Under the pieces are notes generated by a model. That model searched no databases, was not told where the DNA came from, and saw only the letters and a program-made list of their open reading frames with translations. DNA of 64,000 nucleotides. Origin: Caulobacter sp. X (GTDB taxonomy: Bacteria > Pseudomonadota > Alphaproteobacteria > Caulobacterales > Caulobacteraceae). The position numbers were made by a program, and so were the translations under genes. The stretch lies in NCBI RefSeq assembly GCF_002742635.1, contig NZ_PEGF01000002.1, forward strand, positions 434,001 to 498,000. The letters are read 5' to 3'. The stretch's first letter is position 1. Each line of letters begins with the position of its first letter. Below are positions 8,580-15,290 of this stretch, piece after piece.

Positions 8580-9344
8580 TTACGGAGCGACGATGTCCGG
8601 CGTCTTCCAGCCCAGGTGCTGGCCGCCGTCCACGGCGATCATCTGGCCCGTGACCGACGTGGCGTCAATGAGATAGCGCAGCGCGCCGGCGATCTCGTCG
8701 GGCGTGGCGCGGCGTTGCAGGAGGGTTCCGGCGGCCTCGGCCTGGAACTCGCCGGGCGCCTGGTGGACCGAGGGCAGGACTGGGCCGGGGCCGATCGCGT
8801 TGACGCGGATGCGCGGCGCCAGCGCTTGAGCCAAGGTCTGGGTCGCCCACCACAGGCCGGCCTTGCTCAGGCTGTAGCTGAAGAACTGCGGATTGGGCCG
8901 CCACACGCGCTGGTCGATGATGTTGACGACGAGGCCCGCCCGATCCGCCGGCAGGGCGGCGGCGAAGGCTTCGCTGAGCACCAGCGGCGCGCGCAGGTTG
9001 GTCTCGAGGTGCAGGTCCCAGGTCTGGCGGGACAGGGTCCCGACGCGGTCGTCCTCGAAGGCCGAGGCGCTGTTGACCAGCAGGGTGACGGGAAGGCCCA
9101 GCGCCTCGGAGGCCTGGGCGATTAGGCCGCCCGTCTCGGTCTCGCTTGTGAGCTCGGCGCGGACCAGGGCCGCGCGGCGGCCCAGCGACCGCACGTCGGC
9201 GGCCGTCTCTTCGGCCTCGTCGGCCGAGGCGCGGTGGTGGATGGCGACGTCGTAGCCGGCGCGGGCGGCCTCGAGAGCCAGGGCCCGGCCGATCCGACGC
9301 CCCGCGCCGGTGACCAGGGCCGCGCCGCGCGCCGAACCAGACAT
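8580..9344 (-). CDS. Short-chain dehydrogenase of the pteridine reductase (FolM/PTR1-like) type
   Basis: A 254-residue Rossmann enzyme with TGAGRRIG at the N-terminus. The usual catalytic serine is replaced by aspartate in VNIIDQRVWR. The tyrosine and lysine follow in YSLSK, 13 and 17 residues after the Asp. To my knowledge this D-Y-K spacing is that of PTR1 and FolM, which reduce pterins and dihydrofolate. Co-transcription with folB supports dihydromonapterin or dihydrofolate reduction, giving an alternative to FolA. The product call is inference from motif and context. Confidence 0.8.
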   Translation of the reverse strand: MSGSARGAALVTGAGRRIGRALALEAARAGYDVAIHHRASADEAEETAADVRSLGRRAALVRAELTSETETGGLIAQASEALGLPVTLLVNSASAFEDDRVGTLSRQTWDLHLETNLRAPLVLSEAFAAALPADRAGLVVNIIDQRVWRPNPQFFSYSLSKAGLWWATQTLAQALAPRIRVNAIGPGPVLPSVHQAPGEFQAEAAGTLLQRRATPDEIAGALRYLIDATSVTGQMIAVDGGQHLGWKTPDIVAP

Positions 9345-9424
9345 CAGTCGATGCGGCCGAACTCGGACAGGTTCAGCGTGCAGACGACGCCCAGGAAGAT
9401 GGCGATGACGAGGATCGCGAGCAT
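9344..9424 (-). CDS. 26-residue single-helix membrane peptide, coupled to the pterin operon
   Basis: A short gene encoding MLAILVIAIFLGVVCTLNLS followed by EFGRID. Its TGA overlaps the ATG of the SDR by one base (TGATG), the classical sign of translational coupling. A CGGAG ribosome site lies 7-8 bases upstream of its ATG. Most of the peptide is one transmembrane helix. Whether the peptide acts or is only a leader that sets SDR translation is unknown. Confidence 0.6.
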   Translation of the reverse strand: MLAILVIAIFLGVVCTLNLSEFGRID

Positions 9425-9515
9425 GGCGCGGCTCCGAAAGAGAAAGACGTTATGGCCTCGGCTTTAGCGGTCGAGGGGACTGACCGCAAGGCCGGCCCGC
9501 GCTACTACCTACCCC

Positions 9516-9986
9516 ATGCTCTGGCGCCGCCGTATCGAACCGTTCACCCGTCCCCTGGTCTACGCCTTCTTCCGCGTCGCGCGGGGGCTGACCCTGGGCG
9601 TGCGGGCGGTGGTCACGGACGAGGGCGGCAAGGTCCTGCTGATCCAGCACACCTACATCAAGGGCTGGTACCTGCCCGGCGGCGGTGTCGAGCGGGGCGA
9701 AACGGCCGAGACCGCCGTGGTCCGCGAGCTGGCCGAGGAGGCCGGGGTGCGCGCCCTGAGCCGCCCGCGCCTGGTCTCGGCCCACAGCAACGAGGTCCTG
9801 CATCCCGGCGACCACGTCCTGGTCTATCGCATCGAGACCTGGGAGCCCTGCGCCAGCAACGCGGCCGGCGAGATCTGCGCGGTGGGGTGGTTTGATCCGC
9901 ATGACTTGCCGGAAGAGACCACACGAGCGACGCGGCGACGGATCGCCGAGGTGCTGCACGGGGAGGAGCCGGACGCGATGTGGTGA
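9516..9986 (+). CDS. Nudix hydrolase
   Basis: A 156-residue protein with a complete Nudix box: G56, E62, R70-E71, E74-E75 and G77 fit GX5EX7REUXEEXGU. The strand before it (VVTDEGGKVLLIQHTY) is typical of the fold. The first 30 residues are basic and hydrophobic. Substrate (nucleoside diphosphate derivative) is not specified by the sequence. It is followed directly by a palindromic repeat. Confidence 0.92.
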   Translation: MLWRRRIEPFTRPLVYAFFRVARGLTLGVRAVVTDEGGKVLLIQHTYIKGWYLPGGGVERGETAETAVVRELAEEAGVRALSRPRLVSAHSNEVLHPGDHVLVYRIETWEPCASNAAGEICAVGWFDPHDLPEETTRATRRRIAEVLHGEEPDAMW

Positions 9987-9995
9987 AGCGGGCAA

Positions 9996-10122
9996 GCGCC
10001 CCCTCCGTCTCGTCGCTTCGCGCCGATCCACCTCCCCCGTTTGCACGGGGGAGGATGACATCCTCCTCACCCGCGAAGCGGGGGAGGTGGCGCGATGCGT
10101 AGCATCGTGACGGAGGGGGCGC
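9996..10122. repeat. Intergenic palindromic repeat, GCGCCCCCTCC family
   Basis: It has inverted outer arms GCGCCCCCTCCGT / ACGGAGGGGGCGC and inner arms ACCTCCCCCG / CGGGGGAGGT, matching the copies at 3145-3264 and 53154-53287. It lies between the Nudix gene and the aldehyde dehydrogenase promoter region. Confidence 0.87.
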
Positions 10123-10233
10123 TGCGCGTTACCCCCTTCACACCTGATCGCCGATCACATTAAATGCTTGTTTGAAGGCGCCCGCCGTCTCTCCCAACTA
10201 GAGCGGGCGATCCCATACGGGCAGGAGAACGTC

Positions 10234-11673
10234 ATGCGCGACTACACCAAGTTCTACATCGACGGCGCCTGGGTCGATCCCGCCCAGCCCAAGACCCTGG
10301 ACGTCATCAACCCGGCCACCGAAGAGGTCGCGGGCGTGATCTCGATGGGCTCGGCCGCCGACGTCGACAAGGCCGTGCGCGCCGCGCGCAAGGCCTTCGC
10401 GACCTTCTCCCAGACCAGCCGCGAGGAGCGCATCGACCTGCTGGAGCGGATCATCGCCGAGTACCAGAAGCGCTTCGAGGACATGGCCAAAGCCATCACC
10501 GAGGAGATGGGCGCCCCCGCCTGGCTGGCCCAGCGCGCCCAGGCCGCCATGGGCATCGGCCACGTCCAGACGGCGCTGGCCGTGCTGAAGGACTACAAGT
10601 TCGAGGAAGATCGCGGCACGACCCGCATCGTCAAGGAGCCGATCGGCGTCTGCGGCTTCATCACCCCGTGGAACTGGCCGGTGAACCAGATCGCCTGCAA
10701 GGTCGGCCCGGCCCTGGCCGTCGGCTGCACCATGGTGCTGAAGCCCTCGGAAATCGCGCCGTTCAGCGGCTACATCTGGACCGAGATCATGCACGCCGCC
10801 GGCGTCCCGGCCGGGGTCTTCAACCTGGTCAACGGCGACGGCCCCACGGTCGGCGCGGCGCTGTCCAGCCATCCCGAAGTCGACATGGTCTCGTTCACCG
10901 GCTCGACCCGCGCCGGCATCGAGGTGGCCAAGAACGCCGCCCCGACCGTCAAGCGCGTCCACCAGGAGCTGGGCGGCAAGAGTCCCAACATCATCCTCGA
11001 CGACGCCGACTTCCAGAAGGCCGTCGCCGGCGGCGTCGCCTCGGTGATGCTGAACTCGGGCCAGTCGTGCAACGCCCCGACCCGCATGCTGGTCCCCGGC
11101 AAGCGCATGGACGAGGTGATCGCCATCGCCAAGGCCGCCGCCGAGGCCCACAATGTCGGCGACCCCAACGGCAACGCCAAGATGGGCCCGGTGGTCTCCG
11201 AGACCCAGTGGAACAAGATCCAGGGCCTGATCCAGAAGGGCATCGACGAGGGCGCCACCCTGGTCACCGGCGGGACCGGCCGTCCGGAGGGCCTGGACAA
11301 GGGCTACTACGTCAAGCCCACCGTCTTCGCCAACGTCACCAACGACATGACCATCGCCAAGGAGGAGATCTTCGGCCCGGTGGTCTCGATCCTGGGCTAC
11401 GACACGGTCGAGGAAGCCGTCACCGTCGGCAACGACACCGAGTACGGCCTGGCGGCCTATGTCTCGGGCGGCGACCAAAGCGAGGTCCGCAAGATCGCGA
11501 GCCAGCTTCGCGCCGGCCAGGTGAACCTGAACGGCGCCAGCCCCGACCTGATGGCCCCGTTCGGCGGCTACAAGATGAGCGGCAACGGCCGCGAGTGGGG
11601 CGACCACGCCTTCGGCGAGTTCCTGGAGACCAAGGCGATCCTGGGCTACTCGGCGAAGGTGGCGGCGGAGTAG
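10234..11673 (+). CDS. NAD(P)+-dependent aldehyde dehydrogenase
   Basis: A 479-residue member of the aldehyde dehydrogenase superfamily oxidising an aldehyde to the acid. PWNWPVNQ in the cofactor fold, the catalytic glutamate in ELGGKSPN and the nucleophile in NSGQSCNAPTR are all present, as is EEIFGPVVSI. The ATG at 10234 follows GCAGGAGAACGTC, a strong ribosome site. The gene stands alone, so the aldehyde is not indicated by context. Confidence 0.94.
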   Translation: MRDYTKFYIDGAWVDPAQPKTLDVINPATEEVAGVISMGSAADVDKAVRAARKAFATFSQTSREERIDLLERIIAEYQKRFEDMAKAITEEMGAPAWLAQRAQAAMGIGHVQTALAVLKDYKFEEDRGTTRIVKEPIGVCGFITPWNWPVNQIACKVGPALAVGCTMVLKPSEIAPFSGYIWTEIMHAAGVPAGVFNLVNGDGPTVGAALSSHPEVDMVSFTGSTRAGIEVAKNAAPTVKRVHQELGGKSPNIILDDADFQKAVAGGVASVMLNSGQSCNAPTRMLVPGKRMDEVIAIAKAAAEAHNVGDPNGNAKMGPVVSETQWNKIQGLIQKGIDEGATLVTGGTGRPEGLDKGYYVKPTVFANVTNDMTIAKEEIFGPVVSILGYDTVEEAVTVGNDTEYGLAAYVSGGDQSEVRKIASQLRAGQVNLNGASPDLMAPFGGYKMSGNGREWGDHAFGEFLETKAILGYSAKVAAE

Positions 11674-11759
11674 GGCTTCTGGCTCTGAGTTAGCTGGATT
11701 TGGAGAGGGCGGGGCCGGGAGGCTCCGCCCGAATACTCTTAGGGGCGGACCTTCGAGTT

Positions 11760-12641
11760 CTATCCAGGTTGAACGGCATTCGGCCAGGCGCGATGAAGAT
11801 GCCACATGAAAGTGGCATAAGAGGAAGGTCCTTCCCAATCGCTCATGTTGAGCGGCTCACCAAAAATTGCGTCGAGAAATACGTCGCCGTCCTTTTGTCT
11901 GCTGAAGCCTCTTCTTAAGCCAAAGGCCACCGCGTCAGCGATCTGTAGGAAAGGGCTTTCTGATTTTTCTTGGAAATGTACCCCGTCTCGAATTCGCTCC
12001 GAGGAAAATTCAGGTTCTTGAATCGTTTGCCCTGCAGAAATTTCTAGTTGAGTGCGGCGCAGTAGATTTTGGTCCAGCTGCCTCGGGTGCTCTCTTAATG
12101 TCCTAAGTCCAAGCTTTAAAAAGCGGTGCATTTCTGGGATGTTCTCGACAACGAGGGTGGCGACTTCATCTTCTGTGCCGTGATCTCTGATATATTTGTC
12201 AGCTCTGCCAACGGCCCCTATGAAAGCCATTAGGTGACGGAATTGTGCTTGGGACATTAGCCCCTGAACATCTATCTCAGGTGCTGACCGTCGAACGATT
12301 CCAAAGGAAATTGGGATTTCGAGTCTTCGTGGCAGCGACATCATTCCTATGAGAAGTGCAAGTCGCTCCTCTCTATCCCAACCCTCGCGAAACTTTGGGT
12401 TGCTCCAAATTGATGTGCTGTGAAAGAGAAACCCTGTCCGATGATGCTCTGGCACGTAGTCGTTTCGTAGACTATTGAGTTCGTTCTCTGCCGGGCGAAA
12501 TTGTGTATCGGCATGCACGACAATGCCCGCCACCACTGTTACAGGTTCATGGTCGGCGGTTCCTGCTTCATCCATATAGATGTACCGCAACTGCTCATCC
12601 CTATCAGTGGTGCAGAAAAAGCCCGCTTTTCCGCCTTTCAT
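11760..12641 (-). CDS. DUF3800 domain protein in atypical low-GC DNA
   Basis: A 293-residue protein. The start of the DUF3800 fold is visible as RYIYMDEAG near residue 19, and the C-terminal FLQIADAVAFGLRRG matches the conserved second aspartate motif; the two acidic motifs suggest an RNase-H-like metal site. Codon use is unlike the neighbours, with many A/T third positions and clearly lower GC, which points to recent acquisition. It is bounded on the upstream side by nested palindromic repeats. DUF3800 genes are often found near mobile elements and defence loci, but neither is visible here. Biochemical role unknown. Confidence 0.82.
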   Translation of the reverse strand: MKGGKAGFFCTTDRDEQLRYIYMDEAGTADHEPVTVVAGIVVHADTQFRPAENELNSLRNDYVPEHHRTGFLFHSTSIWSNPKFREGWDREERLALLIGMMSLPRRLEIPISFGIVRRSAPEIDVQGLMSQAQFRHLMAFIGAVGRADKYIRDHGTEDEVATLVVENIPEMHRFLKLGLRTLREHPRQLDQNLLRRTQLEISAGQTIQEPEFSSERIRDGVHFQEKSESPFLQIADAVAFGLRRGFSRQKDGDVFLDAIFGEPLNMSDWEGPSSYATFMWHLHRAWPNAVQPG

Positions 12642-12669
12642 AGTGTAGCCGCACGAAGTGCGGACCCAA

Positions 12670-12812
12670 CCTTACATCTCTTGGAGGCAGCAGCGTGCCG
12701 GACTGACCAGGTCAGTCAAGGACCGGCTCCGCCGGCCGCTCCGCGGCGACGCGCAGCGTCGTCCTTGAGTGACCTGGACAGCCCGGCGATCGTCTCGCCG
12801 TGAGATGTAAGG
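12670..12812. repeat. Inverted-repeat element bounded by CCTTACATCTC / GAGATGTAAGG
   Basis: The 11-bp ends CCTTACATCTC (12670-12680) and GAGATGTAAGG (12802-12812) are exact inverted copies. Inside is a second inverted pair, CCAGGTCAGTCAAGGAC (12707-12723) and GTCCTTGAGTGACCTGG (12761-12777), with one mismatch. There is no coding frame. It looks like a small non-autonomous palindromic element beside the DUF3800 gene. Confidence 0.75.
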
Positions 12813-12838
12813 ATGGCTCCCTTCCCGGGGCGGGAAGG
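12784..12838. repeat. 55-bp direct repeat, copy 1
   Basis: From CGGCGATCGTCTCGCC to the CTTCCCGGGGCGGGAAG palindrome, this segment matches 13609-13663 with two mismatches. The two copies flank the signal-peptide protein gene at 13009-13521. Confidence 0.85.
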
Positions 12839-12865
12839 GGTCTCCCACGAAACCTACAACAAGCT

Positions 12866-12998
12866 CCGTCATTCCCGCCCTCGTGGCGGGAACCCCTCTA
12901 TCCGCCGCAAGGGCGGGAGAGGCGGATCGCTGGCGATCCGCTTGCGCCGCACGTGCGGGCTGAACCAGGGGTTCCCGCCACAAGGGCGGGAATGACGG
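12866..12998. repeat. Palindromic repeat with CCGTCATTCCCGCC ends
   Basis: The outer arms CCGTCATTCCCGCC and GGCGGGAATGACGG are exact inverted copies. TGGCGGGAACCCCT-like and AGGGGTTCCCGCCA arms nest inside them. The centre has a CGGATCGC / GCGATCCG hairpin. It differs in sequence from the GCGCCCCCTCC family. Non-coding. Confidence 0.85.
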
Positions 12999-13008
12999 TT
13001 GGCAGAGG

Positions 13009-13521
13009 TTAGTTCGCGCCTTCCGGCGGCGGCGGAACAGGCGAGGGCAGGGTCAGGTCCTGGTCCGCATAGGCGGTCATCATCGTGCCCTTCTTGATGC
13101 TGACGTCCTTGCCCTTGATGAAGGGCGCGGCGGGCCAGAACAGGATCACGGTCGCCACCGTCGCGCCCACCCTGGTCTCGCCCTTGGCGCCCTTGTTGGC
13201 GCGCAGGCGGATGCGGTCGTCTCCGACCTTCAGATACAGCAGCCGGATGTTCAGCTTGCCGTTCTTGCCCAGCATGCCGTTGTCGCGGGCCTCGACAACC
13301 TCGCCGACGCCGCGATAGCCGGCGCGCAGCACCGTTCCGTCGGACAGCTTGACGTCGTCGTCCAGGCTGATGGTGAAGCGGTCGCCTTCGTGGGCGGTCG
13401 AGCTGGACAGGGCGTCCTCGACCCGGATCTGGAACTCGGTTCCCTCGGAAACGACGGGTCCGGCCAAGGCAGGGCCAGCCAGCAGGGCCGCGACGAGGCC
13501 CAGAGCCGTGATGGTCTTCAT
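13009..13521 (-). CDS. Secreted protein of unknown function with signal peptide
   Basis: A 170-residue protein. MKTITALGLVAALLAGPALA is a textbook signal peptide cleaved after ALA. The mature part is beta-rich and includes the segment EGDRFTISLDDDVKLSDGTV. A short hydrophobic segment, VGATVATVILFWPAAPFIKG, lies near residue 120. The C-terminus is proline-rich (PSPVPPPPEGAN). It is probably periplasmic. I recognise no catalytic motif. It stands alone between repeat clusters. Confidence 0.82.
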   Translation of the reverse strand: MKTITALGLVAALLAGPALAGPVVSEGTEFQIRVEDALSSSTAHEGDRFTISLDDDVKLSDGTVLRAGYRGVGEVVEARDNGMLGKNGKLNIRLLYLKVGDDRIRLRANKGAKGETRVGATVATVILFWPAAPFIKGKDVSIKKGTMMTAYADQDLTLPSPVPPPPEGAN

Positions 13522-13608
13522 GTGATGTATCCCCCCAAAGTTGCGAGGGAGGCTATGGCCTAGTTATCCGGGCGTCCAGGTTGGATAACTGCGTTCTTGG
13601 GTATTGGG

Positions 13609-13663
13609 CGGCGATCGTCTCGCCGCGAGATGTAAGGATGGCTCCCTTCCCGAGGCGGGAAGG
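13609..13663. repeat. 55-bp direct repeat, copy 2
   Basis: Matches 12784-12838 with two mismatches, including the GAGATGTAAGGATGGCTCCC core and the CTTCCCGAGGCGGGAAG palindrome. Confidence 0.85.
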
Positions 13664-13671
13664 CGCGCGCG

Positions 13672-13850
13672 AAAACCCTCTCCCATCGGGAGAGGGCGGG
13701 GCCCGCCGCCGGAGGCGGTGGGAGGGTGAGGGGCTCCAAGGTCGGCCGGTCCAGGCGCGGTCGTTCCCTACTTCGGCCCGACGGGGCGCAACCCCTCACC
13801 CTCCCGCGCTTCGCGCGGGTCCCTCCCTCTCCCCGTGGGAGAGGGTTTCA
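13672..13850. repeat. Palindromic repeat with AAACCCTCTCCCA ends
   Basis: The outer arms AAACCCTCTCCCA (left) and TGGGAGAGGGTTT (right) are inverted. Inner arms GGTGAGGGG and CCCCTCACC are also inverted. A related element lies at 36699-36812. With copy 2 of the 55-bp repeat it fills the gap between 13522 and 13864. Confidence 0.85.
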
Positions 13851-13864
13851 GGTACGCTCCCCCC

Positions 13865-14026
13865 ATGACCACCGCCCCGCCTGACGAGACCCCCATCCAG
13901 CGCGCCCTGCGCCTGAAGCAGGCGGCGCTCGATGCGCGGCCCAAGCCGCCGCGCGGGGGCAAGTTCCAGCGCCAGCAGGCCGCGCGGGTCGCGACCGGCG
14001 CCGCCAAGCCGTGGATGAGCCGCTGA
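13865..14026 (+). CDS. Small basic protein of unknown function, coupled to DUF3606
   Basis: Encodes 53 residues: MTTAPPDETPIQRALRLKQA, then a proline/lysine/arginine-rich tail ending in KPWMSR. Its TGA overlaps the ATG of the next gene (TGATG). Its ATG lies 16 bases after a palindromic repeat, so its promoter may be inside or near that repeat. Basic charge suggests nucleic-acid or ribosome association, which is inference only. Confidence 0.55.
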   Translation: MTTAPPDETPIQRALRLKQAALDARPKPPRGGKFQRQQAARVATGAAKPWMSR

Positions 14027-14208
14027 TGGCCGGCCTCAAGGACAAGCGCGGCTTCATCGACAAGGACCGGCTGGACCTCTCAGAGCGCCAGGCCGTCGAG
14101 TACTGGATGAAGCGCTGGGGCGTGACCCGCGACCAGATCACCGCCGCCCACCGCAAGGTCGGCAAGATGACCAAGGACATCGCCGCCGAGCTCGGCAAGA
14201 AGCGCTGA
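14026..14208 (+). CDS. DUF3606 protein, first copy
   Basis: A 60-residue protein starting MAGLKDKRGFIDKDRLDLSE. The DUF3606 core is visible as DLSERQAVEYWMKRWGVTRD followed by ITAAHRKVG and a short helix with DIAAELG. I chose the ATG that overlaps the previous stop; an in-frame ATG at 14011 would add MDEPL. Such small helical proteins are common in alphaproteobacteria and have no known function. Confidence 0.78.
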   Translation: MAGLKDKRGFIDKDRLDLSERQAVEYWMKRWGVTRDQITAAHRKVGKMTKDIAAELGKKR

Positions 14209-14271
14209 GGGGCGTCGGGCGGAACCTCCTGCCGCTCTCCCGGATTCGACTCGGGAGAGAAGGAGACCGCC

Positions 14272-14454
14272 ATGTCAGACGACAAGACCAAGACCGGCCC
14301 GCAAGACGCCGCCCGGATCAATGTCAACGAGCCCTACGAGGTGCGCTACTGGACCGAGGTCCTGGGCGTCACCGAGGACGTCCTGAACGAAGCCGTCGAA
14401 CGCGCCGGAACCAGCGCCGAGGACGTGCGGGCCTATATCGCCAGCAATAGCTGA
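14272..14454 (+). CDS. DUF3606 protein, second copy
   Basis: A 60-residue paralogue of the preceding gene, with the core VNEPYEVRYWTEVLGVTEDV and then LNEAVERAG and EDVRAYI. A GGGAGAGAAGGAG ribosome site precedes the ATG. The gap of 63 bases to the first copy includes a small hairpin, so the two may be separately or jointly transcribed. Function unknown. Confidence 0.8.
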   Translation: MSDDKTKTGPQDAARINVNEPYEVRYWTEVLGVTEDVLNEAVERAGTSAEDVRAYIASNS

Positions 14455-14470
14455 GGGGCGGCAATGTCTC

Positions 14471-14645
14471 TCTCCTCCCCCTTTGGGGGAGGGGGACCAG
14501 CGAAGCTGGTGGAAGGGGCCCTGTGCGGAGGGGCTACATCCTGTGATCGGCCGTTGCGTCGTCTTGATCTTACGGACCGTCGCCAGCTCGGCTGGCCCCT
14601 CCACCGCCGTTCGGCGGTCCCCCTCCCCCGATGGGGGAGGAGAGC
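14471..14645. repeat. Palindromic repeat with CTCCTCCCCC ends
   Basis: The ends CTCCTCCCCC and GGGGGAGGAG are inverted, with inner arms GGGGGACC-x-CCAGC and GGTCCCCC. It is a variant of the same general class as the other intergenic palindromes. The centre (about 14520-14580) is non-palindromic. Confidence 0.8.
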
Positions 14646-14649
14646 GGAT

Positions 14650-15006
14650 CTACGAGCGTTCGCGGCGCTCTATCATCCGCGTATCCAGAATCGAAACGAA
14701 CGATTTCAATGACTTCTCACTTTTACACGCCGCTCTGTGATCCGCGTTGAATCGCGCCCCATACTTTTCCTCACCCGATGGCTTGGAAGGGACGTCCGGC
14801 CGGCGATCGTGACGGCTGTCGGGGGTGGTCGAGCGGGACAGGGTCTGGGCTGAAATCGCCCGGACGGTCCGGGGACCGGGTCGCCAGCCCGGCCCGCCCG
14901 CCGGGGGCCTCTTTCGGAAGCGGGTTAAAACCCCGCGCGTCGAAGGCTCACCGGATAACGGCTGCGCGGAGCGTTTGGCTTCGTCGAAACGGTACTCACT
15001 ACCCAT
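14650..15006 (-). other. Unassigned region with a weak 118-codon frame and RNA-like stems
   Basis: Between two palindromic repeats lie about 450 bp without a recognised gene. A minus-strand frame starts at ATG 15006 (MGSEYRFDEAKRSAQPLSGE) and ends at 14650. Its composition is basic and proline-rich, and its third-position GC is lower than in the neighbouring genes. No family is recognised. The same DNA can fold: GCGGAGCG near 14977 pairs with CGCTCCGC near 15028, enclosing the hairpin CCGGAC/GTCCGG near 15015. A doubtful gene or a structured RNA are both possible. The RNase P, tmRNA and SRP signatures I know are absent. Confidence 0.3.
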
Positions 15007-15100
15007 AATCCGGACGGATGTCCGGGCGCTCCGCGTCCCCTTCCACACCTTCAGCGAGCGATCGCGTGAAGCGGCGGCGGCGTGTCTTGGGCTGACCAGA

Positions 15101-15219
15101 TCCTCCCCCGCGATGCGGGGGAGGTGGCCCAGAGGGCCGGAGGGGGCTAGCTCGGCGCCCGTCCAACTCGCCCCCTCCGTCGCTCCGCGACACCTCCCCC
15201 GCATAGCGGGGGGGAGGAA
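15101..15219. repeat. Palindromic repeat with TCCTCCCCCGC ends
   Basis: The arms TCCTCCCCCGC and GCGGGGGGGAGGA are inverted, and AGGGGGCTAG / ACTCGCCCCCT-type inner arms are present. It resembles the element at 42111-42225 more than the GCGCCCCCTCC type. It lies upstream of the methyltransferase gene. Confidence 0.8.
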
Positions 15220-15290
15220 CTTGAAACGCTCACCCCCTTGCCCCCGCCCGATCCCCGGCCCACCGTGACCCTGACTCGGGGAGAGCGCGG

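Noticed and set aside
12670-13000. CRISPR-like array near the DUF3800 gene
   Set aside because: The repeats are nested inverted palindromes, not regularly spaced direct repeats with unique spacers, and no cas gene is present.
11760-14454. A genomic island or defence island around DUF3800
   Set aside because: Only one gene has foreign codon use; there is no integrase, tRNA attachment site or known defence partner, so I report it as a single acquired gene.
14650-15100. tmRNA, RNase P RNA or SRP RNA in the unassigned gap
   Set aside because: No tag-peptide reading frame of the Caulobacter type, no GAGGAAAGTC core of RNase P, and no SRP Alu/S-domain signature were found.
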